Positions 6,966-14,243 of a DNA stretch of 15,002 nucleotides are shown piece by piece; position 1 is the stretch's first letter, and the number at the start of each line of letters is the position of its first letter. A program made the position numbers and the translations under genes. Below the pieces are notes generated by a model that saw nothing but the letters and a program-made list of their open reading frames with translations, was not told where the DNA came from and ran no database searches. Origin of the DNA: Enterospora canceri (taxonomy: Eukaryota; Microsporidia; Enterocytozoonidae); contig LWDP01000055.1 in assembly GCA_002087915.1 (NCBI GenBank), positions 1 through 15,002 on the forward strand, given 5' to 3'.

Positions 6966-7012
6966 GTGCTCTATGAGCACTGTTGTTGATTTGGATTAAA
7001 TCATGTGCTCAT
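6966..7012 (-). ncRNA. Candidate structured RNA with competing hairpins
   Basis: GTGCTC (6966-6971) and GAGCAC (6975-6980) form a 6-bp hairpin with a 3-nt loop. ATGAGCAC (6973-6980) can instead pair with GTGCTCAT (7005-7012) in an 8-bp stem, inside which GATTT and AAATC form a further 5-bp stem. The two structures share one arm and exclude each other. Read on the minus strand, the cluster begins about 24 bp after an orphan TTTTTTACCCC element. An RNA product is inferred; no known RNA family is recognised. Confidence 0.3.
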
Positions 7013-7035
7013 TAGAAACATGAAACGCGCCAATT

Positions 7036-7046
7036 GGGGTAAAAAA
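7036..7046 (-). promoter_or_regulatory. Orphan TTTTTTACCCC element with no ORF behind it
   Basis: On the minus strand this matches the element in front of E2F and uba2 almost exactly. The first ATG downstream opens only a six-codon frame. It could drive an RNA gene, be a relic of a lost gene, or be chance. Confidence 0.4.
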
Positions 7047-7368
7047 GAGAATATTGAAGTATGGTGTAATATAAAAGACTATTTATATTAAAGAATATAC
7101 CGTAGTTGATACCGACGTAAACCTACTTTAAGAAGAATATGTGGTACAAATTGTGAGACATATCGTATTCCATAGGATGTAAGCAGCTATTAACTAACAG
7201 AATCACGGTCTCACTCCAATCTCCAAAGAAACCAACTTGAAAAACAAAGTGCAAATTTAATATATTGATTTTCGATGAAATTAATAATTGTATCCCAGTA
7301 ATTTACTTGTTTAGAGCTGTTGACTGCACTTTTCACCCGAATATCCAGCAGTTGCAATTAAAGCTGTC

Positions 7369-7851
7369 ATGCTACACCTTGATCATTTTTCTCAATTTTT
7401 TGGGCTCATAATGTTCAACAACTTCCTTGTATTGCTCAATGTCATATACGCGCCGCCTAAGAAAAAGCACACAGGCAATAAGGGAGGTAATCGGGCTCGT
7501 TCCACTTCTCTTTCTATTACAAATCAAACGGATGCGAACAAGGATGGACAAGCTACTCAACGATCATCGTCAGTTCCAACTAGTCTCTTAGCATCAGGTA
7601 ATGCACAATCAGATCAAGAAGGAAGATACAGTTCATTTGACACAGACTCATCTGATGATGATGAACCATGTTCTAAAGAATCATATAAATATGCAATGCC
7701 ATACACAAGTCAAGGAGCTATGTCAGATCCATGCCCAATGGACACTGAAACCAATGGTAGACAGACCACATCAAAGAATACAGCTGGAAATGCACAAACT
7801 GCACCAAATAAAAGAGGTGGAACAGTATTCCCTGAAAACAATAATAGATGA
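7369..7851 (+). CDS. Possible secreted low-complexity protein, 160 aa
   Basis: No family is recognised. A hydrophobic N-terminus (FFGLIMFNNFLVLLNVIYA, about residues 10-28) fits a signal peptide ending after VIYA. It is followed by a basic patch (PPKKKHTGNKGGNRARS) and a hydrophilic region rich in Ser, Thr, Asn and Gln. There is an acidic Ser/Asp run (SSFDTDSSDDDEP) near residue 90 and no globular-looking segment. CACCC lies about 30 bp upstream of the ATG, farther than in other genes, and the frame stays open upstream to a TGA at 7321, so the start is uncertain (an alternative is the ATG at 7411). If real, it resembles fast-evolving secreted proteins of parasites. It converges on the condensin gene with a 47-bp gap. 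A longer overlapping plus-strand frame at 7601-7912 is judged a shadow. Confidence 0.45.
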   Translation: MLHLDHFSQFFGLIMFNNFLVLLNVIYAPPKKKHTGNKGGNRARSTSLSITNQTDANKDGQATQRSSSVPTSLLASGNAQSDQEGRYSSFDTDSSDDDEPCSKESYKYAMPYTSQGAMSDPCPMDTETNGRQTTSKNTAGNAQTAPNKRGGTVFPENNNR

Positions 7852-7898
7852 GTGTAACCAAATGAGTAAAACATTATGGCCAATACCAGTTTACTACT

Positions 7899-10430
7899 TC
7901 AATTGCCACTAAATACCCCACGTATTATCTCCATCTTCTCCTTCTTGATTCCATTCATTTCAACTGCTCCACACTTCTCAATCAGTCTCCTTCCATCTCC
8001 CTGAATCAGCCTACAGAGGTATTCAACTGCTTCCACCGGTATTTCATCAACCAGAAATGCCTCATAGATCATTGGTGGAACAGACTGCTCATTTGATCCA
8101 ATCAGTCTACGAACTAATCCACCAATTTGATCATCGTTGTGGTGGATGAGAAGGTGGCGTGAGAATGACCTGATTCGTAGCACGTTCTTGGCAATGAGAC
8201 TGTGGATCAGGAGCATCCCATTCAATTTGATGGTGGCATCAGAGAGCAGGCTGAAGAGGACGTCTGTTTCAATTGCACTGCTGTAGTAGATGACAATGTC
8301 GCCTAGGAACGAAACAAGGGTGTTTCTGAGGATTGGAGACTGGTTTTGATCAAACAGGTTGATCAGATATGGATCAGTGAAATATTGATCAAAAATCAGG
8401 CGGGATGAGATGATGCATTTTGCAAGTGCGACATTTGCGGCGTAGCAGACGGCACTGTTCTTGGAGTGGCATTCTTCTACCACAAACGGAATCAGTGGGC
8501 CAAGGACACCTCGATCACCATTCAGAATTTCGTGCTCTTTTTGGTGATCAAAGAAGTCGGTGATCTCCTCGTTTCCCTGGGCCCTGAGGAGATCGCACAA
8601 GTCGCGGTAGCGGAGAGTGGCACTGTCTGCGAGGGAGTTTCGACGCTGCTTTTTTGGGGCTGATTCGGGTGGCTCTGGTCCAACTCTGCTTTTTAGGTCA
8701 ATTCGCCTCTGTTTGTTATTTTGATCAATATTCTGATCAATATTCTGATCCAGCACATCCACCTTTATTCTCCTCTCAATCAGTTCAATGAATGAGTATT
8801 GTTCAATGCAAACAGAGCCAATTGCATCAAGCAATTTCGTCTTAGACCGTGACTTAGCAATGGCCCTGATCAGTCTGACTGCATTTACATCTGGCCCAGT
8901 TGATGCCCTATAAAACAGTTTGACCGTGTTTGGTATCAGATTTGGCTCATTGAATCCCATTTTGATCAGGTTTCTGATCAGTAATGAAAAGAGGGGATTA
9001 TCGTGTTTACGTCGACCAGAAAGACGGCCTAGAACAACCAGGGTGTTGTTGTACATCTCAATGTTTCTGGTTAGGGCTGGCAGACCCCGTGATTCAAAGA
9101 CAGCAGTTCCAGACTGATCAAGCAGACTGGCACCTGCTTCCCAGCTGATCTTGTACTGATTCATGTGACGTAGGACGTAGAGTGATTCAAAGAGACCACG
9201 GCCCTCTTTGATGTTTGAGAGAAGTCGCCCTGGGCTCAATTCCAGGTGTGGAATCACGTCTTCAAATGCGCGATTGTTTACGAACTCAAATAGCACATTC
9301 TCCTTCTTGTTGATTATTTCACGAAATGTTCTGATTACGTCATCACGGTGCTCCTCGACGTAGACGAAGCTGATCATTTTGCCAACAGCTGCCTCTGCCC
9401 CAGGAATACCCTGCAAATAGGCAATTTTGATGAATACGAAGACATCAAGTGTATCAGTCTTAAGGGCTGCATCAAGAAGAGCAGATGCACGATCAAGGCC
9501 AAGGCGGATGCACTCTCTGATTTCACTGCCTGTCTCCTTTGAGTCAGTCAGACAGGCTGAATTCAATGCAACCTGGGCCAAAATGGAAATGGCCTTCTTT
9601 CTGACCAGAACTGTTTTATCACCAACTCGATCTATGATTCCAAGCAGAACCAGTTTGATTTGGTTGTTTAGAACAGCAGCATTCTTGAATAGGCTGCTGA
9701 GGGCACTGATGGCCCTGGCTCTGACGTAGATGCTTTTGTCATGGAGACGCTCCACAATCTGATCAGTTAATATTGAGATATTTTCTGTATTTTCAGCCTG
9801 TCTGAATTCAATAATCAGTTTTTCAGCAATATCAATGTAGCAGCAACGAAGAAGGTGCGATTCAGAGCAGAGGAGGCATTCGAAGTGGCGGAAGTGGACG
9901 AAGTATTTGGCACTGAGCTGTGGGAGAATCAGAGCAAGGTTTCTGGCAATTTGGCCATTGATTTCAGGAAGAGAGGCCCTGATGAATTCTTCTGTTAAAT
10001 TGGGCGTAGATGCAAGAATGTCCAAAACAACGGCACTGATGGTGGTTGAGGCTGATTCGAGCATTCTGATCAGAACAGGAGCATTGATTCCAGTGGCAGC
10101 AACCTTCTCAAGGAGACTGGTTCGTTCAAGGGTGCCCAATGCCTTATGAAACTTCTCTAGAGCAAAAAGAAGCACTTCTTGGTCTGAGACTCCGTCAACG
10201 AGAACACTGGCAACTGCATCGATGTCAAACTCCTTCTTGTTCTCTCCAACTCTGCCCAGAAACAGCAGCAAATATTTTGACAACAACTTTTTGTTTTTTG
10301 TGTTCTTCAGGAGCAAATCCAGCACTCTTCCGCTGTTATCTTTGTCCATTCCCTTGATCATCTCCTTGTGATCGTCACACTCCTCTTCAAATGCCATAGA
10401 ACTAAATTTACGAATCAGGCGATCTGTCAT
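7899..10430 (-). CDS. YCS4: Condensin complex subunit 1 (Ycs4/Cnd1/NCAPD2), 843 aa
   Basis: This HEAT-repeat subunit of condensin I works with the Smc2-Smc4 dimer and the kleisin to compact mitotic chromosomes. The protein is almost wholly helical repeats. Two diagnostic repeats are IVERLHDKSIYVRARAISAL (225-244) and GDKTVLVRKKAISIL (270-284), matching the family pattern of one repeat with YVR followed by one with DK..LVRK.A. The C-terminal Cnd1 domain (about 640-790) includes NSAVCYAANVALAKCI, then PILRNTLVSFLGDI (699-712). A charged linker (556-600) holds a DQNI tandem repeat and a KKQRR cluster that could be a nuclear localisation signal. Length is well below the roughly 1,200-1,400 residues of yeast and animal forms, as expected for a reduced genome. 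The start is at 10430; TATCCC lies 10-15 bp upstream. Condensin II D3 and cohesin HEAT subunits are less likely. Confidence 0.85.
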   Translation of the reverse strand: MTDRLIRKFSSMAFEEECDDHKEMIKGMDKDNSGRVLDLLLKNTKNKKLLSKYLLLFLGRVGENKKEFDIDAVASVLVDGVSDQEVLLFALEKFHKALGTLERTSLLEKVAATGINAPVLIRMLESASTTISAVVLDILASTPNLTEEFIRASLPEINGQIARNLALILPQLSAKYFVHFRHFECLLCSESHLLRCCYIDIAEKLIIEFRQAENTENISILTDQIVERLHDKSIYVRARAISALSSLFKNAAVLNNQIKLVLLGIIDRVGDKTVLVRKKAISILAQVALNSACLTDSKETGSEIRECIRLGLDRASALLDAALKTDTLDVFVFIKIAYLQGIPGAEAAVGKMISFVYVEEHRDDVIRTFREIINKKENVLFEFVNNRAFEDVIPHLELSPGRLLSNIKEGRGLFESLYVLRHMNQYKISWEAGASLLDQSGTAVFESRGLPALTRNIEMYNNTLVVLGRLSGRRKHDNPLFSLLIRNLIKMGFNEPNLIPNTVKLFYRASTGPDVNAVRLIRAIAKSRSKTKLLDAIGSVCIEQYSFIELIERRIKVDVLDQNIDQNIDQNNKQRRIDLKSRVGPEPPESAPKKQRRNSLADSATLRYRDLCDLLRAQGNEEITDFFDHQKEHEILNGDRGVLGPLIPFVVEECHSKNSAVCYAANVALAKCIISSRLIFDQYFTDPYLINLFDQNQSPILRNTLVSFLGDIVIYYSSAIETDVLFSLLSDATIKLNGMLLIHSLIAKNVLRIRSFSRHLLIHHNDDQIGGLVRRLIGSNEQSVPPMIYEAFLVDEIPVEAVEYLCRLIQGDGRRLIEKCGAVEMNGIKKEKMEIIRGVFSGN
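8720..8752 (-). repeat. In-frame 12-bp tandem repeat encoding DQNI
   Basis: Three near-identical 12-bp units (TTCTGATCAATA type) lie within the linker of the condensin gene and encode DQNIDQNIDQNN. The reading frame is preserved, so copy number could vary without damage. Confidence 0.75.
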
Positions 10431-10440
10431 TTTATGCTCT

Positions 10441-10452
10441 GGGATATTTATT
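10441..10452 (-). promoter_or_regulatory. AATAAATATCCC: ABCG-gene poly(A) signal fused to condensin promoter
   Basis: Read on the minus strand, AATAAA (10452-10447) lies about 38 bp after the ABCG stop and runs directly into TATCCC (10446-10441), the promoter element of the condensin gene. The whole space between the two genes is 59 bp. Confidence 0.5.
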
Positions 10453-10489
10453 CCAATAAATGTTTCTTCTTTCTATTTAGTTCACTCTT

Positions 10490-12373
10490 CTAGTTCAAGT
10501 ACTTCAATAGCAGGAATCCAATTGCATTCAATCCAACCAGTCCACCCATTGTCAACAGGTATAGCAGTATCCTTGAACTGAATATGCTGAATAATACGTA
10601 TTTCAGTATGACTCCCTTAAATGCCCGACTCTCGTAGTCTGCCACTTCCTTGTAGTTTGCAGCCAGCATTGCCAACAGTGCTCCCACCATAAATCCCTTT
10701 ACAATCAGAACAGCCAGGTTTATCGTAATTGACTTGTACTTCCTGAATATTATTGCAAACTTGTAGAGAAGCAGAAGCCCAAATAGCTCAAATGACCTAA
10801 ACAGGAGACAGAACGCCCACAACTTGAGCGTATACGCCGGATATATCCTGTTGAGGAGTACTCCCAATGCGACCATATTTGTAACCAGTTCAATAAGCGT
10901 AACTCCCATTCTGACCAAATAGTATCCTACCAGAAATGTGTGTTTTTTGTAGAAGTCCTGCTTGAGCTCCCTCCTTCCCAGAACTGCTGCTACGGCAGAC
11001 AGATTTATGTTGAATCCGGTGAGAACGAAGACCCTGAGCAGTAGAATTGGGTATACCATCACGACGAACAGTGGATAGAGCACCTCGTCCTTGTTCTTGA
11101 TTGGCTCGACTGGAAGCAGCCCACTGTCCCGCACCTGCTTCAGCCGAGTCACTGTCTCCGTCCAAACTGCCTGAAGCAGCCCGAAGTTTCCAGTTGCACT
11201 TGATCCGAAATATTCTGTCAAATTGAGCTGCTTGAATCCCAGGCGATACCAGGCGACCAGAAGCAAAAAGAGAATTTCAGGTAGAAAAATGTTGAAGCCC
11301 GCCTGTCTCAGGGCAAACTCCTTTTTGGCGAAGTAGCTGACGTAGAAGATGAGCATCTTCAGCGGATTCATCCTTCTCTGGGCAACTCGCTTCCTGTTCA
11401 TGACGTCATCGCCTGTTGCCAAATACGGACTCAACTCAGTCCCAGTCTTGTGCTTGAAGTACTCGTCAGCGAGAAACGTGATGAGTCCTGCGTTTCTGGC
11501 TGGATTCCTCCTGTCGACGTGGACCATCTCGTTGACGATTGCACTCGTTGACTCCGCCTGGTTGTACTTGAACGGCTTCCCGTACTCGTTTGAGAAGAGA
11601 ATCGACTTCTCTGCGAAATACTTCTTGATGTTCTGGTAGGTGCCCTGGTAGAAGGTGCATCCTCGAGACATGAGGATGATTCGATCGAAGTCAGCGAGAT
11701 ACTTTGAGGATGCCTCGTCCACGGCGGTGACCACGGTGGTGCCGTACTCGTTGCATAGGCGCCTTAGGACACGAAGTGTCTCCCTGACTACCACTGGGTC
11801 TGTTCCACCCAGGTGAACCAGAACAACCCTCTTTCTCAGTATCTCGCATTCAGCCACCTTCACAACCAGTTTCTGGGAGGAGGTCAGCTCGCTGATTCGC
11901 TTATCAGCCGCCTCAACCAGCACCGACTCGTAGTAGCCGCGGATGTCCCTATCGAATCCATCGCTCATTTCGTACACGAATTTGATGTGGTCCCTGACAG
12001 TCAGGTCGCTTACGAAGTTCTCTGTGTTTCTGACGTATCCAACGAATGACCGCTCCTGGTGCTCTGCCCCGTTGAACTCGACTCTGCTTCCAAACATCAC
12101 CTCCATTGACGGAGGCGTGTTGCCGCTGATTGCGTCCAGCACGGCCCCCTTTCCACACTTTCTCTGCCCCACAGTTCCAGTCACTGTCCCAGGCTGGCAG
12201 ACTCCATCGCAGTCGACTGTCTTGTACTGTCCCGCTGCTCTGATGAACAGGCTGCTCCAGGAGACTGTGACCTGGTCCACCTTGTCCTGGGGTGGCTCCT
12301 TCATCCGATCAAGCAAATTGACCTTTATCTGACCAGAATCCATAAGGAGAAAGGAGTGCCACTTTTGTATCAT
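10490..12373 (-). CDS. ABCG-type half transporter with a degenerate ATPase domain, 627 aa
   Basis: The order is nucleotide-binding domain, then membrane domain, as in ABCG/White half transporters. The fold is recognisable from SFVGYVRNTENFVSDLTVRD (109-128), which matches the ABCG stretch after the Q-loop, and from RVLRRLCNEYGTTVVTAVDE. Catalytic motifs are lost. Walker A reads GQRKCGKGAVLDAI (Lys75 kept, Ser/Thr now Gly76). The signature is TSSQK instead of SGGxxK. Walker B is VVLVHLGGTDP, with His187-Leu188 in place of Asp-Glu. The H-loop site is Asp219. The Q-loop Gln appears to be Asn116. About six hydrophobic helices follow between residues 360 and 625, fitting one ABC2-type membrane domain. 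ATP hydrolysis by this subunit alone is unlikely. It may pair with an active ABCG partner or act as a non-transporting membrane protein. ATTACACCCTT precedes the first ATG, so the longer start is chosen over Met11. Confidence 0.85.
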   Translation of the reverse strand: MIQKWHSFLLMDSGQIKVNLLDRMKEPPQDKVDQVTVSWSSLFIRAAGQYKTVDCDGVCQPGTVTGTVGQRKCGKGAVLDAISGNTPPSMEVMFGSRVEFNGAEHQERSFVGYVRNTENFVSDLTVRDHIKFVYEMSDGFDRDIRGYYESVLVEAADKRISELTSSQKLVVKVAECEILRKRVVLVHLGGTDPVVVRETLRVLRRLCNEYGTTVVTAVDEASSKYLADFDRIILMSRGCTFYQGTYQNIKKYFAEKSILFSNEYGKPFKYNQAESTSAIVNEMVHVDRRNPARNAGLITFLADEYFKHKTGTELSPYLATGDDVMNRKRVAQRRMNPLKMLIFYVSYFAKKEFALRQAGFNIFLPEILFLLLVAWYRLGFKQLNLTEYFGSSATGNFGLLQAVWTETVTRLKQVRDSGLLPVEPIKNKDEVLYPLFVVMVYPILLLRVFVLTGFNINLSAVAAVLGRRELKQDFYKKHTFLVGYYLVRMGVTLIELVTNMVALGVLLNRIYPAYTLKLWAFCLLFRSFELFGLLLLYKFAIIFRKYKSITINLAVLIVKGFMVGALLAMLAANYKEVADYESRAFKGVILKYVLFSIFSSRILLYLLTMGGLVGLNAIGFLLLKYLN

Positions 12374-12539
12374 AAAGGGTGTAATTGTAGTAATAGTAGT
12401 GTAAGTGATAATGGTAGTGGTAATTATAGTAATATCACAAAAAGTGTCAAACTTATCAAGTAGACTATATGAGAAGTAGTTTTGCCTGAACAGTGATTAT
12501 TAACAGTGATTATTAATAGGGGTAGTTAGCGTGATTAAT
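12241..12539. repeat. First copy of a 299-bp exact duplication (unmerged contig end)
   Basis: This segment is identical to 12541-12839, and the copies are separated only by the single N at 12540. It carries the first 45 codons of the ABCG gene, its promoter and part of the spacer. The pattern is that of two overlapping contigs joined without merging. Confidence 0.95.
12374..12384 (-). promoter_or_regulatory. ATTACACCCTT promoter element of the ABCG gene
   Basis: CCC lies 2 bp upstream of the ATG at 12373. The same element reappears at 12674-12684 in the duplicated copy, in front of an ATG that opens only into the assembly gap. Confidence 0.55.
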
Positions 12540-12540
12540 N
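12540..12540. other. Assembly gap (single N)
   Basis: One unknown base separates two identical 299-bp sequences. The break falls at the start of the AT-rich minisatellite. Confidence 0.95.
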
Positions 12541-12839
12541 TGATGAACAGGCTGCTCCAGGAGACTGTGACCTGGTCCACCTTGTCCTGGGGTGGCTCCT
12601 TCATCCGATCAAGCAAATTGACCTTTATCTGACCAGAATCCATAAGGAGAAAGGAGTGCCACTTTTGTATCATAAAGGGTGTAATTGTAGTAATAGTAGT
12701 GTAAGTGATAATGGTAGTGGTAATTATAGTAATATCACAAAAAGTGTCAAACTTATCAAGTAGACTATATGAGAAGTAGTTTTGCCTGAACAGTGATTAT
12801 TAACAGTGATTATTAATAGGGGTAGTTAGCGTGATTAAT
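12541..12839. repeat. Second copy of the 299-bp duplication, including a false ABCG 5' fragment
   Basis: This is the exact copy of 12241-12539. The minus-strand piece 12541-12673 repeats the start of the ABCG coding region and should not be annotated as a separate gene fragment. Confidence 0.93.
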
Positions 12840-12890
12840 AATAGGGGGTAGTTAGTGTGATTATTAATAGGGTAGTTAGTGTGATTAATG
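12791..12890. repeat. AT-rich minisatellite, units of 24-26 bp
   Basis: Three units of the form GTGATTATTAATAGGGGTAG plus TTAG lie at 12804-12829, 12830-12855 and 12856-12879. Partial copies flank them at 12791-12803 and 12880-12890. Units differ in the length of the G run and in ATTATTAAT versus ATTAATAAT. Confidence 0.85.
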
Positions 12891-12903
12891 TCACCTACTA
12901 TCA

Positions 12904-13012
12904 CTACCAATATTCTATTCTACTACTAATACTAGTCTACCAATATTCTATTCTACTACCATCACTACCATCACTACCATCACTACCACCCTACCATTAC
13001 TACCACCACTCT
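12904..13012. repeat. Low-complexity CTACCA/CACTAC tract with a 23-bp direct repeat
   Basis: CTACCAATATTCTATTCTAC plus TAC occurs at 12904-12926 and again at 12937-12959. A run of CTACCATCA units and related trinucleotides follows to about 13012. The second assembly break (copy starting at 13273) falls inside this run. Confidence 0.85.
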
Positions 13013-13271
13013 ATAGTATTTATTATTGTATATCATCTGTTATCAATTATTTCTAGAATGGTCTCAACGAGATGTGCGCATCGTGATGGGCTCTGTACAA
13101 CATTCTCAGCCACGATGTCTGGCTCAAAGTGTGGTGCATGCACCCACTTGTTCCTTGCTGCCCAAATGAACTTCTCAAACCGCTCTTCCAGGTCCATCTG
13201 AAACAGGTCGTGCTCGTCTCGCGTGTATCTCGAACACGTATCCCGCTTGTATCGTAGTGCCCGTGTCGCAC
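12973..13271. repeat. First copy of a second 299-bp exact duplication, including a false uridine kinase 3' fragment
   Basis: This segment is identical to 13273-13571 and is separated from it by the N at 13272. It repeats the last part of the neighbouring uridine kinase gene (13033-13271, minus strand), which should not be counted as a third kinase gene. After collapsing both duplications, the true spacer between the ABCG and kinase genes is about 359 bp. Confidence 0.95.
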
Positions 13272-13272
13272 N
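13272..13272. other. Assembly gap (single N)
   Basis: One unknown base lies between identical 299-bp copies, the same arrangement and the same copy length as at 12540. Confidence 0.95.
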
Positions 13273-13571
13273 ACTACCATCACTACCACCCTACCATTAC
13301 TACCACCACTCTATAGTATTTATTATTGTATATCATCTGTTATCAATTATTTCTAGAATGGTCTCAACGAGATGTGCGCATCGTGATGGGCTCTGTACAA
13401 CATTCTCAGCCACGATGTCTGGCTCAAAGTGTGGTGCATGCACCCACTTGTTCCTTGCTGCCCAAATGAACTTCTCAAACCGCTCTTCCAGGTCCATCTG
13501 AAACAGGTCGTGCTCGTCTCGCGTGTATCTCGAACACGTATCCCGCTTGTATCGTAGTGCCCGTGTCGCAC
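13273..13571. repeat. Second copy of the second 299-bp duplication
   Basis: This is the copy that is continuous with the intact uridine kinase gene. It starts within the CTACCA simple-sequence tract. Confidence 0.93.
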
Positions 13572-14085
13572 TCTTGTCCATCTTCAGCAGCACCTTCGTG
13601 TTCTGGCAGAGGTGGAACCCGTGCTCGTTCTCCTTCAGGGAGTACGGGTTCGATTCAGGCGGAGCCCACGCCTCCATCCTGGCCGTGTCGAACGAGTACT
13701 TCGCAAACAGGTTGAAGGCGTAGAGCCCCTCCACGATGACGATCTCAGGCTGCGTGTTTGCCACGTAGAAGACCCTGAACTTCTGCGAAATGAAGTCGAA
13801 GCTGCACATTTTTATCATCTCGTCCTTGTTCAGGTAGCCCTGGATGCACTCGGCCAGGCTCTCCCAGTCGAAGGCAGCGGGGTTGTCGAAGTCGTAGTCC
13901 TTGGCACGCTGCTCGAGGTGCCTGAAGGCGCGGCGGGCGTAGAAGTCGTCAAGGGGTATCAGCGCAACGCGCTTGCGCTTCTCGATGCGACGCAGGACCA
14001 TCTCGGCCACGGTCGTCTTTCCAGAGCACGTTGCGCCCTGGATCAGAATGAATGTGATTCCAGTGACTCCTGAGAATGTTTTCAT
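13333..14085 (-). CDS. Uridine/cytidine kinase, paralogue A, 250 aa
   Basis: This enzyme phosphorylates uridine or cytidine to UMP or CMP in pyrimidine salvage. From the preferred start the protein shows a P-loop ILIQGATCSGKTT (13-25), the catalytic-base segment IPLDDFY (43-49), the substrate motif DYDFDNPAAFDWESL (63-77), IVIVEGLYAFNLF (115-127), and an Arg-rich lid (RALRYKRDTCSRYTRD, 175-190). All key residues appear present. The start is uncertain: ATGs at 14085, 14100 and 14127 share the frame, and the frame is open further upstream. The cleanest CCC-ATG (14203) is in a different frame. Met at 14085 places the P-loop at a distance from the start closest to that in the neighbouring paralogue. 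The coding sequence is notably G+C-rich at third positions. Downstream of paralogue B in the same direction, it is a tandem duplicate. Confidence 0.9.
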   Translation of the reverse strand: MKTFSGVTGITFILIQGATCSGKTTVAEMVLRRIEKRKRVALIPLDDFYARRAFRHLEQRAKDYDFDNPAAFDWESLAECIQGYLNKDEMIKMCSFDFISQKFRVFYVANTQPEIVIVEGLYAFNLFAKYSFDTARMEAWAPPESNPYSLKENEHGFHLCQNTKVLLKMDKSATRALRYKRDTCSRYTRDEHDLFQMDLEERFEKFIWAARNKWVHAPHFEPDIVAENVVQSPSRCAHLVETILEIIDNR

Positions 14086-14243
14086 AGGCAATTGGGGCAT
14101 TGTCAGGTAACGAATGAAATTGATCATCAGAATCTGGTTGTGGTGCACTTGAAAACGGGGCTGAATCCGACCAATTTGGCCACTTCTGCCACTCTGAATC
14201 CATGGGACGATTTTGCTCTGATAAAATTTACACCCTGAATAAT

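Larger units (their letters stand above)
6907..7368. other. 462-bp spacer without a convincing coding region
   Basis: This is the longest non-repetitive gap between genes in the window. I see only short ORFs on either strand. It holds the hairpin cluster and the orphan promoter-like element at 6966-7046, described separately. A CACCC at 7334-7338 could serve the next gene. The rest is AT-rich with no tRNA-like or snRNA-like signature that I can recognise. Confidence 0.6.

Noticed and set aside
6907..7368. tRNA or spliceosomal snRNA gene
   Set aside because: I found no B-box-like GTTCGA motif, cloverleaf, Sm site or conserved snRNA core on either strand.
7601..7912. Plus-strand 103-codon ORF
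   Set aside because: It overlaps the signal-peptide ORF at 7369-7851, has His/Gln/Met-rich shadow composition and no promoter element.
11943..12332. Plus-strand 129-codon ORF
   Set aside because: It is antisense to the ABCG gene; the G+C-rich codons there create open frames on both strands.
12857..13501. Plus-strand ORFs in the spacer and duplicated kinase region
   Set aside because: They are translations of simple repeats fused to antisense kinase sequence, and they appear twice only because of the assembly duplication.
12241..13571. Direct repeats taken as a transposon or attachment-site duplication
   Set aside because: Both pairs are exact, equal in length and meet at a single N; no transposase or terminal inverted repeat is present.
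13612..14073. Plus-strand 153-codon ORF
   Set aside because: It is antisense to uridine kinase A, Val/Leu/Glu-rich from high G+C, with no family resemblance.
14206..14243. Plus-strand gene starting after TTTACACCC near 14227
   Set aside because: No plus-strand ATG with a useful frame follows; the sequence is the spacer between the two kinase genes.
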